Source of the DNA: Phytophthora sp. 'mugwort'
Lineage: Eukaryota > Oomycota > Peronosporomycetes > Peronosporales > Peronosporaceae
Length of the DNA: 64,000 nt
Assembly: GCA_033558025.1 (NCBI GenBank)
Contig: JAUCEF010000007.1
Location: forward strand, 3,472,001 to 3,536,000
Direction of reading: 5' to 3'
A model generated the notes under the pieces. The model was not told where the DNA came from. It ran no database searches and was given only the letters and a program-made list of their open reading frames with translations. Shown piece by piece: positions 1 to 11,240 of this stretch (position 1 is its first letter; each line of letters starts with the position of its first letter). The position numbers were made by a program, and so were the translations under genes.

Positions 1-2
1 CC

Positions 3-211
3 TCTCTCCTCATCATTGGTCGTCGTCCTGGACAGCCCAAGGGTCCTTGGCACTGCATTGCGCGTGCCAAGGTCGATGATCGCTTTGTATTCATCGATCC
101 CGACGAGTACCATGTTCTTCCTAATAGGAAGGAGCAGCTTCGCGCGACTATTTCCATGAGATTGATGGGGTGTATGCTATCGAGGACATTACGTCCAACC
201 GTGTAAAGTAA
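3..211 (+). pseudogene. Unrecognised coding remnant at the left edge
   Basis: A frame open from position 3 reads as ordinary protein (for example DRFVFIDPDEYHVLP). Near 158-162 it needs a one-base shift to continue as EIDGVYAIEDITSNRVK and stop at 209-211. The composition looks coding on both sides of the shift, so this is probably the 3' end of a gene or transposon ORF that begins left of the window. I do not recognise the family. The next 125 bp are very AT-rich, like a 3' flank. Confidence 0.35.
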
Positions 212-336
212 TAATAGCACTTTTATTTGGTTCAATTCATATTTTATTTGTATGAATTTAACTGTTATTATTAATTTGTTTATTATAGTATTTTTGTTAT
301 TGCAATCATTTTGCTAGTTTTATTTTGATTGTTTTT

Positions 337-1811
337 TTAAATTGCTGCGAATATTTTGGAATATTTGCTGATTATTTCCATTAAACTACTGGAGCGGTAC
401 AAAGGGAATTTCGTAGCCGTATGAATGTTGGCTTTGTATACGATTTTGTAAAAATGTCTGCTACCTTTCTTTGGTGTTGCAGTATTTATACTGAATTCCT
501 TGCGTTCCACCTTCTCTTGTATGAAATGGAAACGAACGTCTATGTGTTTTGATCTGCCGTGGAGCTCTGCATTGTACGAGAGTTTGATGAAGCTCTGATT
601 GTCTTCATAGAGTGTGATGGCGTTTGGACTGTCATGCTTTAGTTCTGCGAGTAGTAGTCTAAGGAAAATGACTTTCTGCATGCAGTGGCATAGAGCAATG
701 TACTCAGCTTCGGTTGGGGAGAACACGACTGTGTGATGTTTTCTGGATTGCCAGGAGATTGGACTACCACATATGTAGGTCACAAAGCCCCCTACTGATC
801 GCCTAGTATCTTGACAGTTTGCATATCTGCGTCTGAGAACGCGGTGAGATAGCGCTGTGCTTTATACAACTGTACATTTTTTTAGCCCGCCCAAGGTAAT
901 GCCGAAGTTGCGTGTACCATTAAGGTACTTAAGGCCTCTCTTAACTGCACTCCAGTGGAGTTTTCCTGATTGGCAAGGAACTGACTAACTTCATGAAGGA
1001 AATGGCTAGGTCAGGCCTGGTCCCCATCATTAAGTACATGAAGTTAACTACTGCCTCTCTGTACGGAATCACTGTCATCTCATCTTTTACTGCCTGTATT
1101 GCAGGGCACATGTCGAGTGAGAGTTTGACAGTCGGGTCGGTCGGTGTACCGACGGGGTTTGAATTTAGGTGGGAGAATCGATCCAGTACTTTGGTAACGT
1201 ACTTCTCTTGGTGGATAAAGACGGACCTGTTTTTCCGGTCACGTATTATTGACCATCCAAGGAGATACTGTGCTTCCCCAAGGTCGGACATTTTGAATCG
1301 CCTTTTGAGCGCGTCCTTGATGGAGGTAATGGTAGCAACAGTAGGTGCAATGATGAGGAGGTCAGCGATGTAGACAAGAATGTAGCATGTATGTCCATCG
1401 ACTTCACCGACAAAAACGCATTAGTCTTTGACGAGTTTGCGAAATTTCATAGTCTTAAAAAAGGTACAAAGAGTGAGATACCAGATTCGACGTGCTTGTT
1501 TAAGGCCGTATAGGCTCTATAGTAATTTACACACCAAGTGTTCTTTACATGACACAAAACTTTCAGGTTTGTGTCATGTAGATCTCTTCGTCTAAGAAGC
1601 CACTGAGGAAAGCTATTTACACGTCCATTTGATGGATCTCAAGATCGAGAAGGGCAGCTATGGTGAGTAGAAGCCGGAGGGCTTCCATGCGGATGACGGG
1701 TGAGAATATCTCCTCGTAGTCAATGCCATCTCTTTGAAGAAAGCCTTTAATTACCAATCGTGCTTTGTATCGATCGATGATGCCGTCGCCTTTGTATTTA
1801 ACGACAAACAC
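337..1811 (-). pseudogene. copia-1 reverse transcriptase and RNase H remnant
   Basis: The RT starts around 1,811 with the conserved RYKARLVIKGF block and the EEIFSPV and HQMDV motifs. It resumes near 1,395 with the palm motif, then KMSDLGEAQYLLG and the thumb region. RNase H follows at 783-337, with SPTEAEYIAL, YEDNQS and HIDVRFHF. About 200 bp between the two RT blocks cannot be read in one frame. The usual YVDD catalytic box reads YIAD here (about 1,360-1,372), so the first catalytic aspartate is missing even where the frame is good. Family assignment is secure; activity is excluded. Confidence 0.85.
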
Positions 1812-2148
1812 CCAGCGGTACCATAATACTCGGCGGCCGCTTGGGCGTTTAGTAAAGTGTCCACGTTTTGTTTTCCATTAGGGATTTATACTCAGACCGG
1901 GCGGCTCCTTTCCAGTGGCGTGCTTCGGGTAGTTGGAGTGCTCCTCGGTACGTTTTCGGCTCTGAAATGTGTCGAATAGCTAGCAATGTGTGGATTTGCG
2001 TAAGCTGCGCCTTGCGTTCTTCCACGTCAAGTGGGTCGTCTAGTAAACTTGTGATCTCTGTGCGGTCTGGAGCGTGTTTTGCCTTTTTGTTGAGAACCGC
2101 TAGACTCGTCAGCTATAAGGACGGTTGCATTGCGTTTAAGCATGTCAA

Positions 2149-3590
2149 TTAGTGACGGAAGACGCTGTGACGTGGTACCGGTACTGTTATTTTAGCATTG
2201 GGACTGAGTAAATCTGCAGTGGAATCGGACTGTAGAAACTCCAACGTGGGAAATTCCTCTTCACGGAATTTTACGTCTCTGCTGTAGATAACACGATTCT
2301 CAGTTGTATCAAGAAGTCTGTACCCCTTCTTATTGGAAGAAATTCCCAGATACATGCACTTCTTAGCTCGTTTTTCGAGCTTGCTGCGATAAAGTTCTGG
2401 AATGTGCGCGTATGCCGCGCATCCAAATACTTTGATGTAGTGTGCGGATGGTTTGCGATTGAACCATTTTTCGTGGGGAATGATACTGTCCGTAACAGAG
2501 CTCGGGGTTATGTTGAGGAGGTCAGCGACGTGTTTGACGCATTCTCCCCAGAGAATGTGGGGTAAGTTTCCATCAATTAAGAAAGCTCTTGTTCGTTCAA
2601 GCAGTGTGCGCATACGCCTCTCTGCTACACCATTTTGTTGGTGTGTGTAGGCGTTTGTGAATTGGGCATGTGTGTTGTACTTCTCGAAGATAATTCTTCC
2701 GAGCTTTTTCATACTCACGGGCGTTGACGCTTTGGAGGTTTCGGATCTCTTCATCATACATGTTCTCGGTGTATTCGAACTGGCCTACATCGGCACGAAA
2801 CATGTTGCGGCCATTCTTTCTGAAATCCTCATAGCATTCGTACAGGTCTGACTTTCGCTTAATAACGTAGATAAACATATAGCGGGAGAAGTCATCGATG
2901 AAAGTGAGGAAGTAGTGGCAGCCCGAGAGTGTTGCAACTGGAAATGGTCCAGACATGTCGATATGAACCTTTTCAAGAGGAAATTTCGTCCTTTCAACTG
3001 ATCGTTTATTGAACGGGTTACGTTTAGAATTTGTGTAGTGCATGATGAGCAGAAGTAATCTTTGCTGGAGTCGAATCTCGACAGTCCCATGTCCTTGACT
3101 TCTTGGTCTTAGCCAGATCCTGCATAACGCGAAAGTTAGGATGACCCATTCGTTTGTGCCAGAGCATAATATTGTCCGACGTACCGGATTTGGCCATGTG
3201 GGCCACTTGGTTAGGTTTCACCTGGCAAGCATTGAATTTGTAGAGGCGAGTGCAATCTCCAGTCTTGGCTTCGAATTTGGTTCCACGATCGAATAACAGA
3301 ATGCATTTCTTAGCGTTGGGAAAGTTGATGTTGTAGTCCTTTTCAACAGCTTGCCCACCGAGAGCAAGCTGAACTTGAGGTTAGGTGCGTACAGCACGTT
3401 GGTCAGGGTAATGACTCGATCGTTTCCCTTTGTGTCCTTAATAGTCAACTTCACGTCACCATTTCCCGTAATGGGTATTGGTGATTGCCTCCGACTGTGA
3501 TGGACTTGCTCGTGGTCGGCTTTAAGGTCTCAAACCAGTGATGGCTGGACGTGACGTGGCGAGTGCATCCGGAATCGATCGTCCCTGTGG
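2149..3590 (-). pseudogene. copia-1 protease and integrase remnant
   Basis: A protease active-site block with the residues T-I-D-S-G lies near 3,570. A GAG-pre-integrase segment with LWHKRMGHPNF lies near 3,160. The integrase core shows HIDMSGPF (first Asp) near 2,955, FRADVGQFEY (second Asp) near 2,815, and HQQNGVAERR (catalytic Glu) near 2,620. The C-terminal copia block is present as VFGCAAYAHIP and YLGISSNKKGYRLLD. At least three reading frames are needed to read it. It is non-functional but clearly a copia integrase. Confidence 0.85.
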
Positions 3591-3664
3591 ATCGTGGAGT
3601 TCTACTTGAGCAGTAAGGCTCACGTCCTCGTTTTGCTGGGTAAGGTCGAGTGTTGTGATGGCAA

Positions 3665-5033
3665 TTATGCCATACTCAGTATTGTCGGATCCGTTGCCTT
3701 CTTGGCTGCATCGACCGCGAAATTTGTTTTGTTTTCCTTGGTCGCTACGACCGTGATTTCCACGGCGATCTTGGCGTTTTCCATTAGGACCGCGGTTGTT
3801 GTTGCTCCACGACCATTGTATTCGTTCCGTTGGTTGCTACCGCGGTTGCCCTTGTAGCCACCCTTGTACAGGTGCTGACGCTGAGTGTCTTGTAGCGCTT
3901 TCAGCTTAAAGTTGGCAGGAAGAATCGTACCAGCCTTAATCTGGCCATCACGTAGGTAGCGCTGCAGAATGTAGCAGTCAACCGTGTCGTGGTTGTCGCG
4001 GTGACAGTACGTGCATTTCAACGAAGCCACGACTGCTGTCTCCGTCTTGGTAGGGACTTGGAAATCTGCTGGCATCGGAATTGGCGCAGTGGTTCAGCGG
4101 GCCCTTTTAGCCCGGGTCTCCCTTGATTCAGGTGTCCCTTGTCGAAGAATGTAGCGATTGCGCGCTAGCTCGTTCTGGACCTTGGTCCCAATGTGCCATT
4201 TCAAATTTCCGTACGGAAAGAACTTCCGGCTGCCTTTCCAGACTGCCAGTTCAGACTTCCACTTTGTTGGGAGGGAGTGGTACAGATAGAGCGACTTTTG
4301 TTCGTCGCTCATCACAGTATTTGTGGCTTCCGCGGCTGCCTTCATGGAGTCTTCCAAGTCGATGATGAACGCCATGAGATCGGCGCCTTCCTCGTATTTG
4401 ACGGTCATCAGGTACGACTGGATGTAGCACGGGTCGCCGTGGACGGCAGCACCTTCGTACTTGGTACAGATCGTGTGAAATATTTCATATGCCGTAGTCT
4501 TGTCCTTCACCATTTGAACGTGTTGATCGTCAATGGTTCTGATGAGGAAGGCTTTGGTTTGGCTTCATCGGGCCTTACCTTCTTCGAGTTCAGCTTCCGG
4601 CTCTTGGCCTTCAGCTTCTCAGCCCGTTTCAGATCATCACGCTTATATTAGCAGTGAATGACTGGATTAAGGGTGGTTGCACCTGCCCCATTTCCACGTC
4701 GCCGTCGTCTCCAGCGGTGGCGGCCTCCGAACTTGAGTCGGAGGAGGACTCACTCGATAAAGCGTCCCCCACGTCGTTGGCATTGGGTGCCCCAGCGGCG
4801 TCTAGCGCGGCCTCCATTTCGTCCATATCAGCCAGCGCCGGGTTAAGGTCTTCATCGGAGGAGAAGTCGTAGTCCTCGTCGCCTGCGTAGATGGTTTGGG
4901 TGACAAAGCCGATGAGGTTCTTGCCTTCGAGAGCGGCGGTCACTCGGGTCTTCCAGATGACGAAGTTCCGGCCGTTAAATCGCGAAAAACCGCGGTCGTC
5001 GGCTCTTGAGTCTTGCGTTGGGCTCTTGGGCTC
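3665..5033 (-). pseudogene. copia-1 gag remnant with zinc knuckle
   Basis: Three out-of-frame segments make up gag. The N-terminal part (about 5,020-4,629) has FNGRNFVIWKTRVTAAL, the copia UBN2-type start, then an acidic Ser/Asp stretch. The middle part (4,513-4,094) has YEIFHTICTKYEGA. The C-terminal part (4,075-3,665) carries a CCHC knuckle, CTYCHRDNHDTVDC (C-x2-C-x4-H-x4-C). The only early ATG lies inside the primer-binding site (see findings), one base out of the coding frame. Confidence 0.8.
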
Positions 5034-5039
5034 ATAACC
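5028..5039 (-). other. copia-1 primer-binding site matching the initiator tRNA-Met anticodon arm
   Basis: The minus strand reads GGTTATGAGCCC, the complement of the anticodon stem-loop of eukaryotic initiator tRNA-Met (GGGCTCATAACC). Drosophila copia is known to use such a half-tRNA primer. The same 12 bases stand just downstream of the 5' LTR of the second copia element at 6,615-6,626, which supports the call. Confidence 0.75.
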
Positions 5040-5208
5040 TGCTAAGGTGTATGACCGAGGTTGGAAGAGACTTGGGTAGAAGGATGTAAAAGAAGTTATG
5101 ATTGAGTTGTTAGGAACGCACAAGCAACTAGAACCAACTAGAACTCATAGCCAATCAACGATTGATGGATACCTTATTTGGGTACACCATTTGTGTGTAC
5201 ACAACACA
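5040..5208 (-). repeat. Probable 5' LTR of copia-1, single copy
   Basis: The stretch between the primer-binding site and the ankyrin pseudogene begins TG on the plus strand and reaches ACACA near 5,200, giving TG..CA ends on the element strand. A TATA-like AT-rich run follows at 5,225-5,240. No second LTR is present in the window, so the outer end is a guess. Confidence 0.35.
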
Positions 5209-5289
5209 TAAGCACTTTTATGCATCATATATAAGTATATATGAGAGGTAGTGTATTAAACATAATCGTCCTCAGCTGCTCATTTCTCC

Positions 5290-6299
5290 ATCAGGTAGTG
5301 TATCCTTCTGCCATGTGGATGTGCAATCATTTGACGAGTTCAACGTGGCTGCGATCAGATGCACCGTTCATTCCCAAAGTCGTGCAGCCTTCCGATCGGT
5401 TATCATTCAACCACAACGATATCGAGGTGGCCGCTGGCGGTGCCCCATCCATTAACTTGGTTGTCTTTCGCTCTGATTAGCTGGAGGCATTAGGTATGTC
5501 AAGAAGGGTCCCTGGCGCCGAACTATCCATCGCTGCTGTGATGCATCCTTCCAAGCGTGCTCATTCAACCATTGAACATCGGCCATGTTTCAGCGCCCAG
5601 TTCATTGTGTTTGTGCGGCATCCTTCACTTCGGTTTGCAGGCAGTCATTGCACAATCTCGAGTTGGCCGCCACGGACCGCATAGTCTGTCGCCGCTGACG
5701 TCCAGAGGTCACTGTAGTTATCATGCAGCTACAGCAAATCCCCTTCTGGTCATCTTCTGCAGCAGCGAAAACTACATCAAGAGAACAGCCCTTGTCCGTA
5801 TGCTCATGCAACCACTGCAGCAGTTCCATTTAAATGTGTCTTTCTCCGTCGCCTAGTCCTGCGTCGGTAGAGACAGATATTTTTCCGTCACAAAATCTTC
5901 GTTGAGCAGCCGACAACGCATTCTGCTTTCCCAAAAAGCCACATTTCTTGATATCCGAGCAACAGAAAATATAACTGAATCTCTTCAGCCGACTGTACTA
6001 GGAATCTATCGGGAGCACGTCGAAATTCGCGCGTTTCGTGAGTCCACTTTTTACCACTTCAAGATGACCTCCAAGTGCAGAGGGCTTCGCGACCACATAG
6101 CATTAGGGAGCGCTGACACGAGCCGCTTCACTGTTTCCAGACAACCCCGTTCCGCTACACTATAAAATGCCACACTCCTCTCGCCCATGCACCTATGAAC
6201 AAATAATGCTGGCACATTGGCCTTGATCCACCTCATCATCTCCAGATCCCCGCTCAGCCGCGCAATGGTCACAGTCTTTCTATAGGCAATGGCTTCCAT
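5290..6299 (-). pseudogene. Ankyrin-repeat protein pseudogene
   Basis: The minus strand carries repeated ankyrin-like units spread over all three frames. Examples are MMRWIKANVPALFVHR and CLETVKRLVSALP (6,299-6,051), LLQWLHEHTDKGCS near 5,820, VQWLNEHAWKDAS near 5,575, and SGHLDIVVWLNDNRSEGC followed by HVELVK near 5,435-5,340. The W-L-H-E-H spacing is typical of the large ankyrin families of oomycetes. Frameshifts and stops separate almost every unit, so the gene is dead. Start and end are approximate. The second copia element lies 113 bp beyond its 5' side. Confidence 0.65.
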
Positions 6300-6411
6300 T
6301 TATATAATTGCTGCGAAAGCGATAGCTTCCCTATCGTAGCCGTATATTCCGCAGCGAGGGTGTATTACTTGCACTTTCCTCAGTTGTCAGCGTTAATTTT
6401 TTTTCAATTGT

Positions 6412-6610
6412 TGAGACGCCAAGTGATCTTGAAGCGTCGCAGCCGTCGGATATTGAGACGCGCAGGTGCTGGACACCGAGCAGTTAGGAAACGAACGAGG
6501 AGAGGAGTTAGGAAACTACAGGATAGTGATTGGATAATGGCCGAGTGGCCTTGCATGTTCATGAGAATGAATCAGCCTTACATCTTCCACCTTGAGCTCA
6601 AGTACCAACA
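6412..6610 (+). repeat. 5' LTR of copia-2
   Basis: Starts TGAGACGCC and ends ACCAACA. It aligns over its whole length with 11,241-11,372 joined to 11,742-11,813. Confidence 0.85.
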
Positions 6611-6614
6611 AATA

Positions 6615-6626
6615 GGTTATGAGCCC
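6615..6626 (+). other. copia-2 primer-binding site (tRNA-iMet anticodon arm)
   Basis: GGTTATGAGCCC begins four bases after the 5' LTR and is identical to the copia-1 site. It contains an ATG (6,619) that opens the gag reading frame. Confidence 0.75.
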
Positions 6627-7915
6627 AAACGGCACCGACGACACCTCGAAGCAGCCCAACCTGGCCGACTGCATCAGCGACACCGATGTGCACGGCCTGA
6701 ACGTGCCCCGACGCGTTCGAGCTGTTCGAGGGGGCGCACTCGGTCTTAAATGCGTCCGACGCTCACGAAAGAGGAAATCAGAACTCCGATGCGAGCTCCG
6801 AGCACCGGAGCGACTGAAAGGGCTTTTCGAAGGGATGGCGCGACAGTAGGCCATGTTTCTGGCCAATCCGCTCAAGCTTCAAGAAGAGATGAAGCGTCGC
6901 GCAGAAGTGCCGCCCACGGCGCCCTCCGAGAACTCGTTCGACAGGTCGAGCGCCTTCACTGACTTCATCACGGCGCGCCATCGGCGAACTAGACTGGGCT
7001 GGCTCGACAAGCCAGCACACACGGCAGCACCGCCGCGCATGGCGCCGCACTACCAGCCGCCGCAACCCATGCGCATGCCGCCGCCTCAATGCTGCCGCCT
7101 CAATGCCGCCGCAACCTCAGGTGCAAGAGGCGCAGCAGGACGTACAGTCGAACAACTTCGGGCTGAAGATACCTAAGCCCAAGGGTCCTGGTCTGGTCCG
7201 GTTTCTCGAAGTTCTCGGGCGCGGAGACTTACGCAGCAGTCAGCGCTGACTTCAAGTCGTGGGGACTGCGGATTCTGCAGCGACATGGCGCCGCACAGCA
7301 AATGAGCGGCGGAGACTGGCCGGAAGAGTTCAAGATCCCCCCACTCAGTGGAAAACTAGAAGGCACGGCCATCATCTACTTCGAGAAGATGCTGCCTGGG
7401 TGGACGGAGGTGTCGAACACGCTTGAGTACGTGATGAACAGCATACTTGATGCTGTACATGACGCCGATCCCATCCGCCAAGGGCATCGAGCTAATGTCC
7501 AAGGATAAGGACCCAAGCAAGACCTGACCCGGACACTACCAGTTCTTGGTATACGTGGCAGAGCACTCCGGCAATTCGGAGCAGTATGTGCTACAGTGAC
7601 TCTGTAGGTCAGCGCCACCGTTCATCCAGAATGCCATGCAAAAAGCGCCTCAATTCGACCACCTCCAACAGCTGCTGGGCTCGTCTCTTTCGCGGTCGAG
7701 TACGAGGCTAGCATGGCCGACAGAGTAACGGAAGTGGTGGTCTCCGAGAAGGGCGTGCTGGACGTGGTCGTGGTGGTCGACGTGCCAACTGTTCGTGCAG
7801 AGGTCAAGGCGGACGCGGAAATGGACTTGTCGCCCGTGTCGAAGGCGGCGCGACGCGAACGTGCCACAAGTGTGGCGAAGTGGACCATTTGCTAATTGTC
7901 CCGAAAAGATAAAGA
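6619..7915 (+). pseudogene. copia-2 gag remnant
   Basis: The frame opens at the ATG inside the primer-binding site with MSPNGTDDTSKQPNLADC and then shifts repeatedly. Recognisable later blocks are FKSWGLRILQR-like sequence near 7,255-7,285 and GKLEGTAIIYFEKMLPGW at 7,345-7,400. A zinc knuckle, C-x2-C-x4-H followed by a late Cys (CHKCGEVDH..NCPE), lies near 7,865-7,905. The knuckle needs a frameshift to complete. The copy is non-functional. Confidence 0.7.
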
Positions 7916-8244
7916 TGGTGATAAGGCAGCGGCACGGGTCACGTTGACCGTGGCGACCACCATAACGCGAACACCGACTCGTGGATCCTGGACAGCGGGC
8001 ACCTTGACTCCAGGATGCTCAAGAACGCGGCCGACTGCGACCAGATGTGCCGCACGGCGAACGGTGTCAACGTTCATGTAAGCAAGCTGGGGACGGTCAA
8101 GCTGGGGACGGTCAAGCTGCGGACGATCGTCGAAGGAGGTTGTAGTGGACATGTCAGATGTCTACTACGCGGACAACTTAATGGACAACATCATCAGCAC
8201 GGCAGGCTCGAGAAGCAAGGCGTCTTGGCCGGATCTACGTCATT

Positions 8245-8432
8245 CGAGAAACAGATCCAGCTGGAACATCTTCGAAGTCTATCGCAGGAACGACGTATTG
8301 ATGGTCAACGTCATTGGCGAAAAGACCACGTAGGCTCGGGTCCACGTGGTGAACACCGCGGTGCGAGAAGTGGGCGTAGAGCTGAGCGGCGCCATGACCG
8401 AGACGACACTGCTGGGGCTGACAAGCGACTCG
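8245..8432 (+). repeat. Tandem duplication in copia-2 pol, copy 1
   Basis: 188 bp that recur without visible difference at 8,467-8,654, with a 34-bp spacer. The period is 222 bp. Confidence 0.9.
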
Positions 8433-8466
8433 GCCACATCGCGCACGACACGGTCGAACGCATGGC

Positions 8467-8654
8467 CGAGAAACAGATCCAGCTGGAACATCTTCGAAGT
8501 CTATCGCAGGAACGACGTATTGATGGTCAACGTCATTGGCGAAAAGACCACGTAGGCTCGGGTCCACGTGGTGAACACCGCGGTGCGAGAAGTGGGCGTA
8601 GAGCTGAGCGGCGCCATGACCGAGACGACACTGCTGGGGCTGACAAGCGACTCG
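8467..8654 (+). repeat. Tandem duplication in copia-2 pol, copy 2
   Basis: Second copy of 8,245-8,432. The spacer 8,433-8,466 encodes the continuation of the pre-integrase domain, so copy 1 plus spacer is the original order and copy 2 the added unit. Confidence 0.9.
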
Positions 8655-11240
8655 CGCAAAGGGATCGGGCATCAGACTGATGGACAGGGTGCGCCTGAAT
8701 TGTTTAACCTGCGCACAGGGCAAGCAAAACAAAAACAACCAGTCGAAGAAGGACACGGGCGCCACCGCGCCCATCGCCAAGATTGGAGGCGTCATTGGGA
8801 GCGACATCAAGGGACCGATGACCCAGCGCAGCGGAGAAACACGCTTCTAAAGGCAAGGCGGAGAGGATGCACCGGGGGTGTTGAATATGGCCCGGTGTAT
8901 GTGGTTTGCAAGCGGCTTGCCGCTATACTTCTGGGGCGACGCCGTCGAGTACGCGGTGTATGTGCTGAATAAAAACTCCTGCAGTGCCAACCCGAGTCGC
9001 TTGTCGCCGCTCGAGATGCTAACGGACACGGCGCCGAACTTGTCGGACGCGTGACGTTCGGCAATCGTGTATGGCGTACGGGAACCCGGGCAAGAAAGCG
9101 TGGAAGCAGCGCCCAAGTGGGCATGATAGTCGGAAAGAATGGTGAGACCAAGGGCTTCAAGGTCTACTTACCGAAGGGCAGAAACGTCATCAACACATAG
9201 CACATCAAGAATATCGAGACGCTCAACAGCGAGCAGAACGCGCATCTGCAGGCCCAGCTCAAACGCGAGGACCCGGAATTGCAACGCAAAAATGACGTGT
9301 GCGAGGAAGCTGTGAAGCGGAAGGAGCCGGCAGCTACGACCCCCACTGCGGGCGCGACACCTGCGCACCGCTCAAGGACAAGACGAGCGTCAACTCCAAA
9401 AACAAACTGGCCAAGAAGAACAAAAAGGCAAACAAGAAAACTGCTGCGGGTCAGGACGCCACAGCATCGGAAGGAGCAGCCACCGAAGAATCACTTACTG
9501 CACAAGATGAGGTCGAGACGCGCGTGCGCACGCGTTCCATGGGTGTGAAGCATGTGCCTGTGTCAAGCGTTTAAGGGGGTTCCGCTCAAAGACCCGAAGA
9601 ACTACCGCGACGCGATGAAGGACCCGCGCGCGAAGAAGTGGGAGCAGGCGGTACGCGAAGAGATCCCAGCATTGGAGCGAAACGAAACCTGGGAAGCGAT
9701 AAGAACCCGCGTTATGCCAAGCTTTTGCACAGCAAATGGGTCTTCAAGTTGAAAACGCACACGAACGCCTCAATCGAGCGATACAAGGCGCGCCTGGTTG
9801 TGCGCGGGGACCAGCAAGAGTATGGTGTCAACTACACCTACACGTTCTCGGCGGTCCTGTAGTTGACGTCGGGCAGATTGATTCTGGTGGTGGCGCGAAA
9901 ATGGGACGTGTCGGCGCGTCACGGTGACGTGCCGAACACGTACGTCAAAGCAGATAAAGAAGCTGAAATCGAGATCCAGCTATACATTCCGCTGGAGATG
10001 ATGATGATAAACGAGGCGCTGTTTAAGTTGCTGGGCGTCAATTACAAGAGGGAGCTCGCGGTGCGGCCCAAGCAGGGGCTTTACGACGTTAAGCAATAAA
10101 TGAGATTGTGGAACTTCATGCTGCACGCGATCTTCGTGTCCTTGGTCTTCCTCCAGTGCTACACGGACAGCTGCATGTACGTGAAGGTCGAGGACGACGG
10201 CACAATACTCGTGGGTGTGTATGCCGATGATTGGCTCGTGGCTGGCACTAGCACGGCTAAGGTCGGCAGTCCTTCGCCGACATGCTAATGGTGACGCTTA
10301 AGGACCTCGGCGTTGTGTCAAAGGTTTTGGGCATCTCATTCACGTACAATGATATCACCGGCTGGAAACTTGACCAAGGACAAGTCATCCAGGAGATGCT
10401 GAAGAAGTTCCAGCTTGACAAGGCAGCACCATCGCGGGTGCCTATCGGCGGAGAGCATGATGGAGACGGCGGTGGAGAACTGCTGCCAATCGGCGGCGCT
10501 GGTACATCACAGCGACCAATTGTGCAAAGCTCTCAGTCGTTGGTCGGTGGCTTGCTATGGATCGCTCGGTACACCAGACTCGACATCGCATTTGCGGTGC
10601 ACCGTGCGACCCAGCACTCGCACGCGCAACGCGAAGGAGATTGGCGTCTGGAGAAAAAGATCGCAAATACTTGAAGGGAACTAAGGACTACAAGCTGGTC
10701 ATGGACGGCGACAGGGCATCAATGGACAAGGGCAGTGTGCTCGTGGAGGCGTGCAGCGACGCCGACGACACCGCAGACAAGAGCGACCGGAAGTCAGTCA
10801 GCGTCGGAGTGGTGATGGTCGCTGGCATCGTAGTGGGTTGGCTCTGCTAGAAGCAAAATTGCGTGGCGCTATCGACCATGCAAGCTGAGTTTGTTGCTGC
10901 GCCGCAGACGACGGCTGAAGAGTCGGCATCGTTGAGCTGTTGCAGGAGATCGGCATCATACTGTGCACGCCATCGATGTCCCACGTCGACAACCAGGCGC
11001 CGATCGCACAAATCCAGGGCGAGGATACTTCTGGGCTCGCCAATCATATTGACGTGCTGTACAAGTTTATAAAATATTTGGTCAAGGGGGTCAAGAATGA
11101 AGCGCTCAAGCAGAGTACTGCGAATCCAAGGCCATGTGGGGCAGACGCCCTGACCAAGGTCCTCCCTGCGCTCCGACTCAGGGAGCATCGCGGACTAAGT
11201 GATGCTCAAGAGCTCGGACGGGCCGCCCGGGAAGGAGTAT

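Larger units (their letters stand above)
337..5208 (-). mobile_element. Degenerate Ty1/copia retrotransposon (copia-1), minus strand
   Basis: Read right to left, the copia order is complete: primer-binding site, gag with a zinc knuckle, protease, GAG-pre-integrase, integrase, reverse transcriptase, RNase H. Protease and integrase before RT is the Ty1/copia order. Every domain is broken by frameshifts or stops, and the RT catalytic motif has lost an aspartate, so the copy is dead. A 5' LTR-like stretch precedes the primer-binding site, but I found no matching 3' LTR to the left of RNase H. The element is therefore probably truncated at its 3' end by other DNA. Its proteins differ clearly from those of the second copia element, so the two are different families. 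Confidence 0.9.
7960..11200 (+). pseudogene. copia-2 pol remnant (protease, integrase, RT, RNase H)
   Basis: The protease box WILDSG is near 7,985. The GAG-pre-integrase HxxxH region (RLGHIAHDTVERMA) is at 8,420-8,470. The integrase C-x2-C with GSDIKGPMT is at 8,690-8,830, then, after an apparent internal deletion of the catalytic core, the C-terminal block WFASGLPLYFWGDAVEY near 8,900-8,960. RT begins near 9,600 (KKWEQAVREEIPALE, RYKARLVVRGDQQEYG). Its catalytic GVYADDWLVAG is intact near 10,215-10,250. RNase H runs to about 11,190 (ALSTMQAEFVAAPQ, HVDNQAPI, ADALTKVLP). Many stops and shifts remain, so it is inactive. Confidence 0.85.

Noticed and set aside
5026..5040. tRNA-Met-like sequence TTGGGCTCATAACCT as a tRNA gene
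   Set aside because: Only the anticodon arm is present; its place next to gag in a copia element makes it a primer-binding site.
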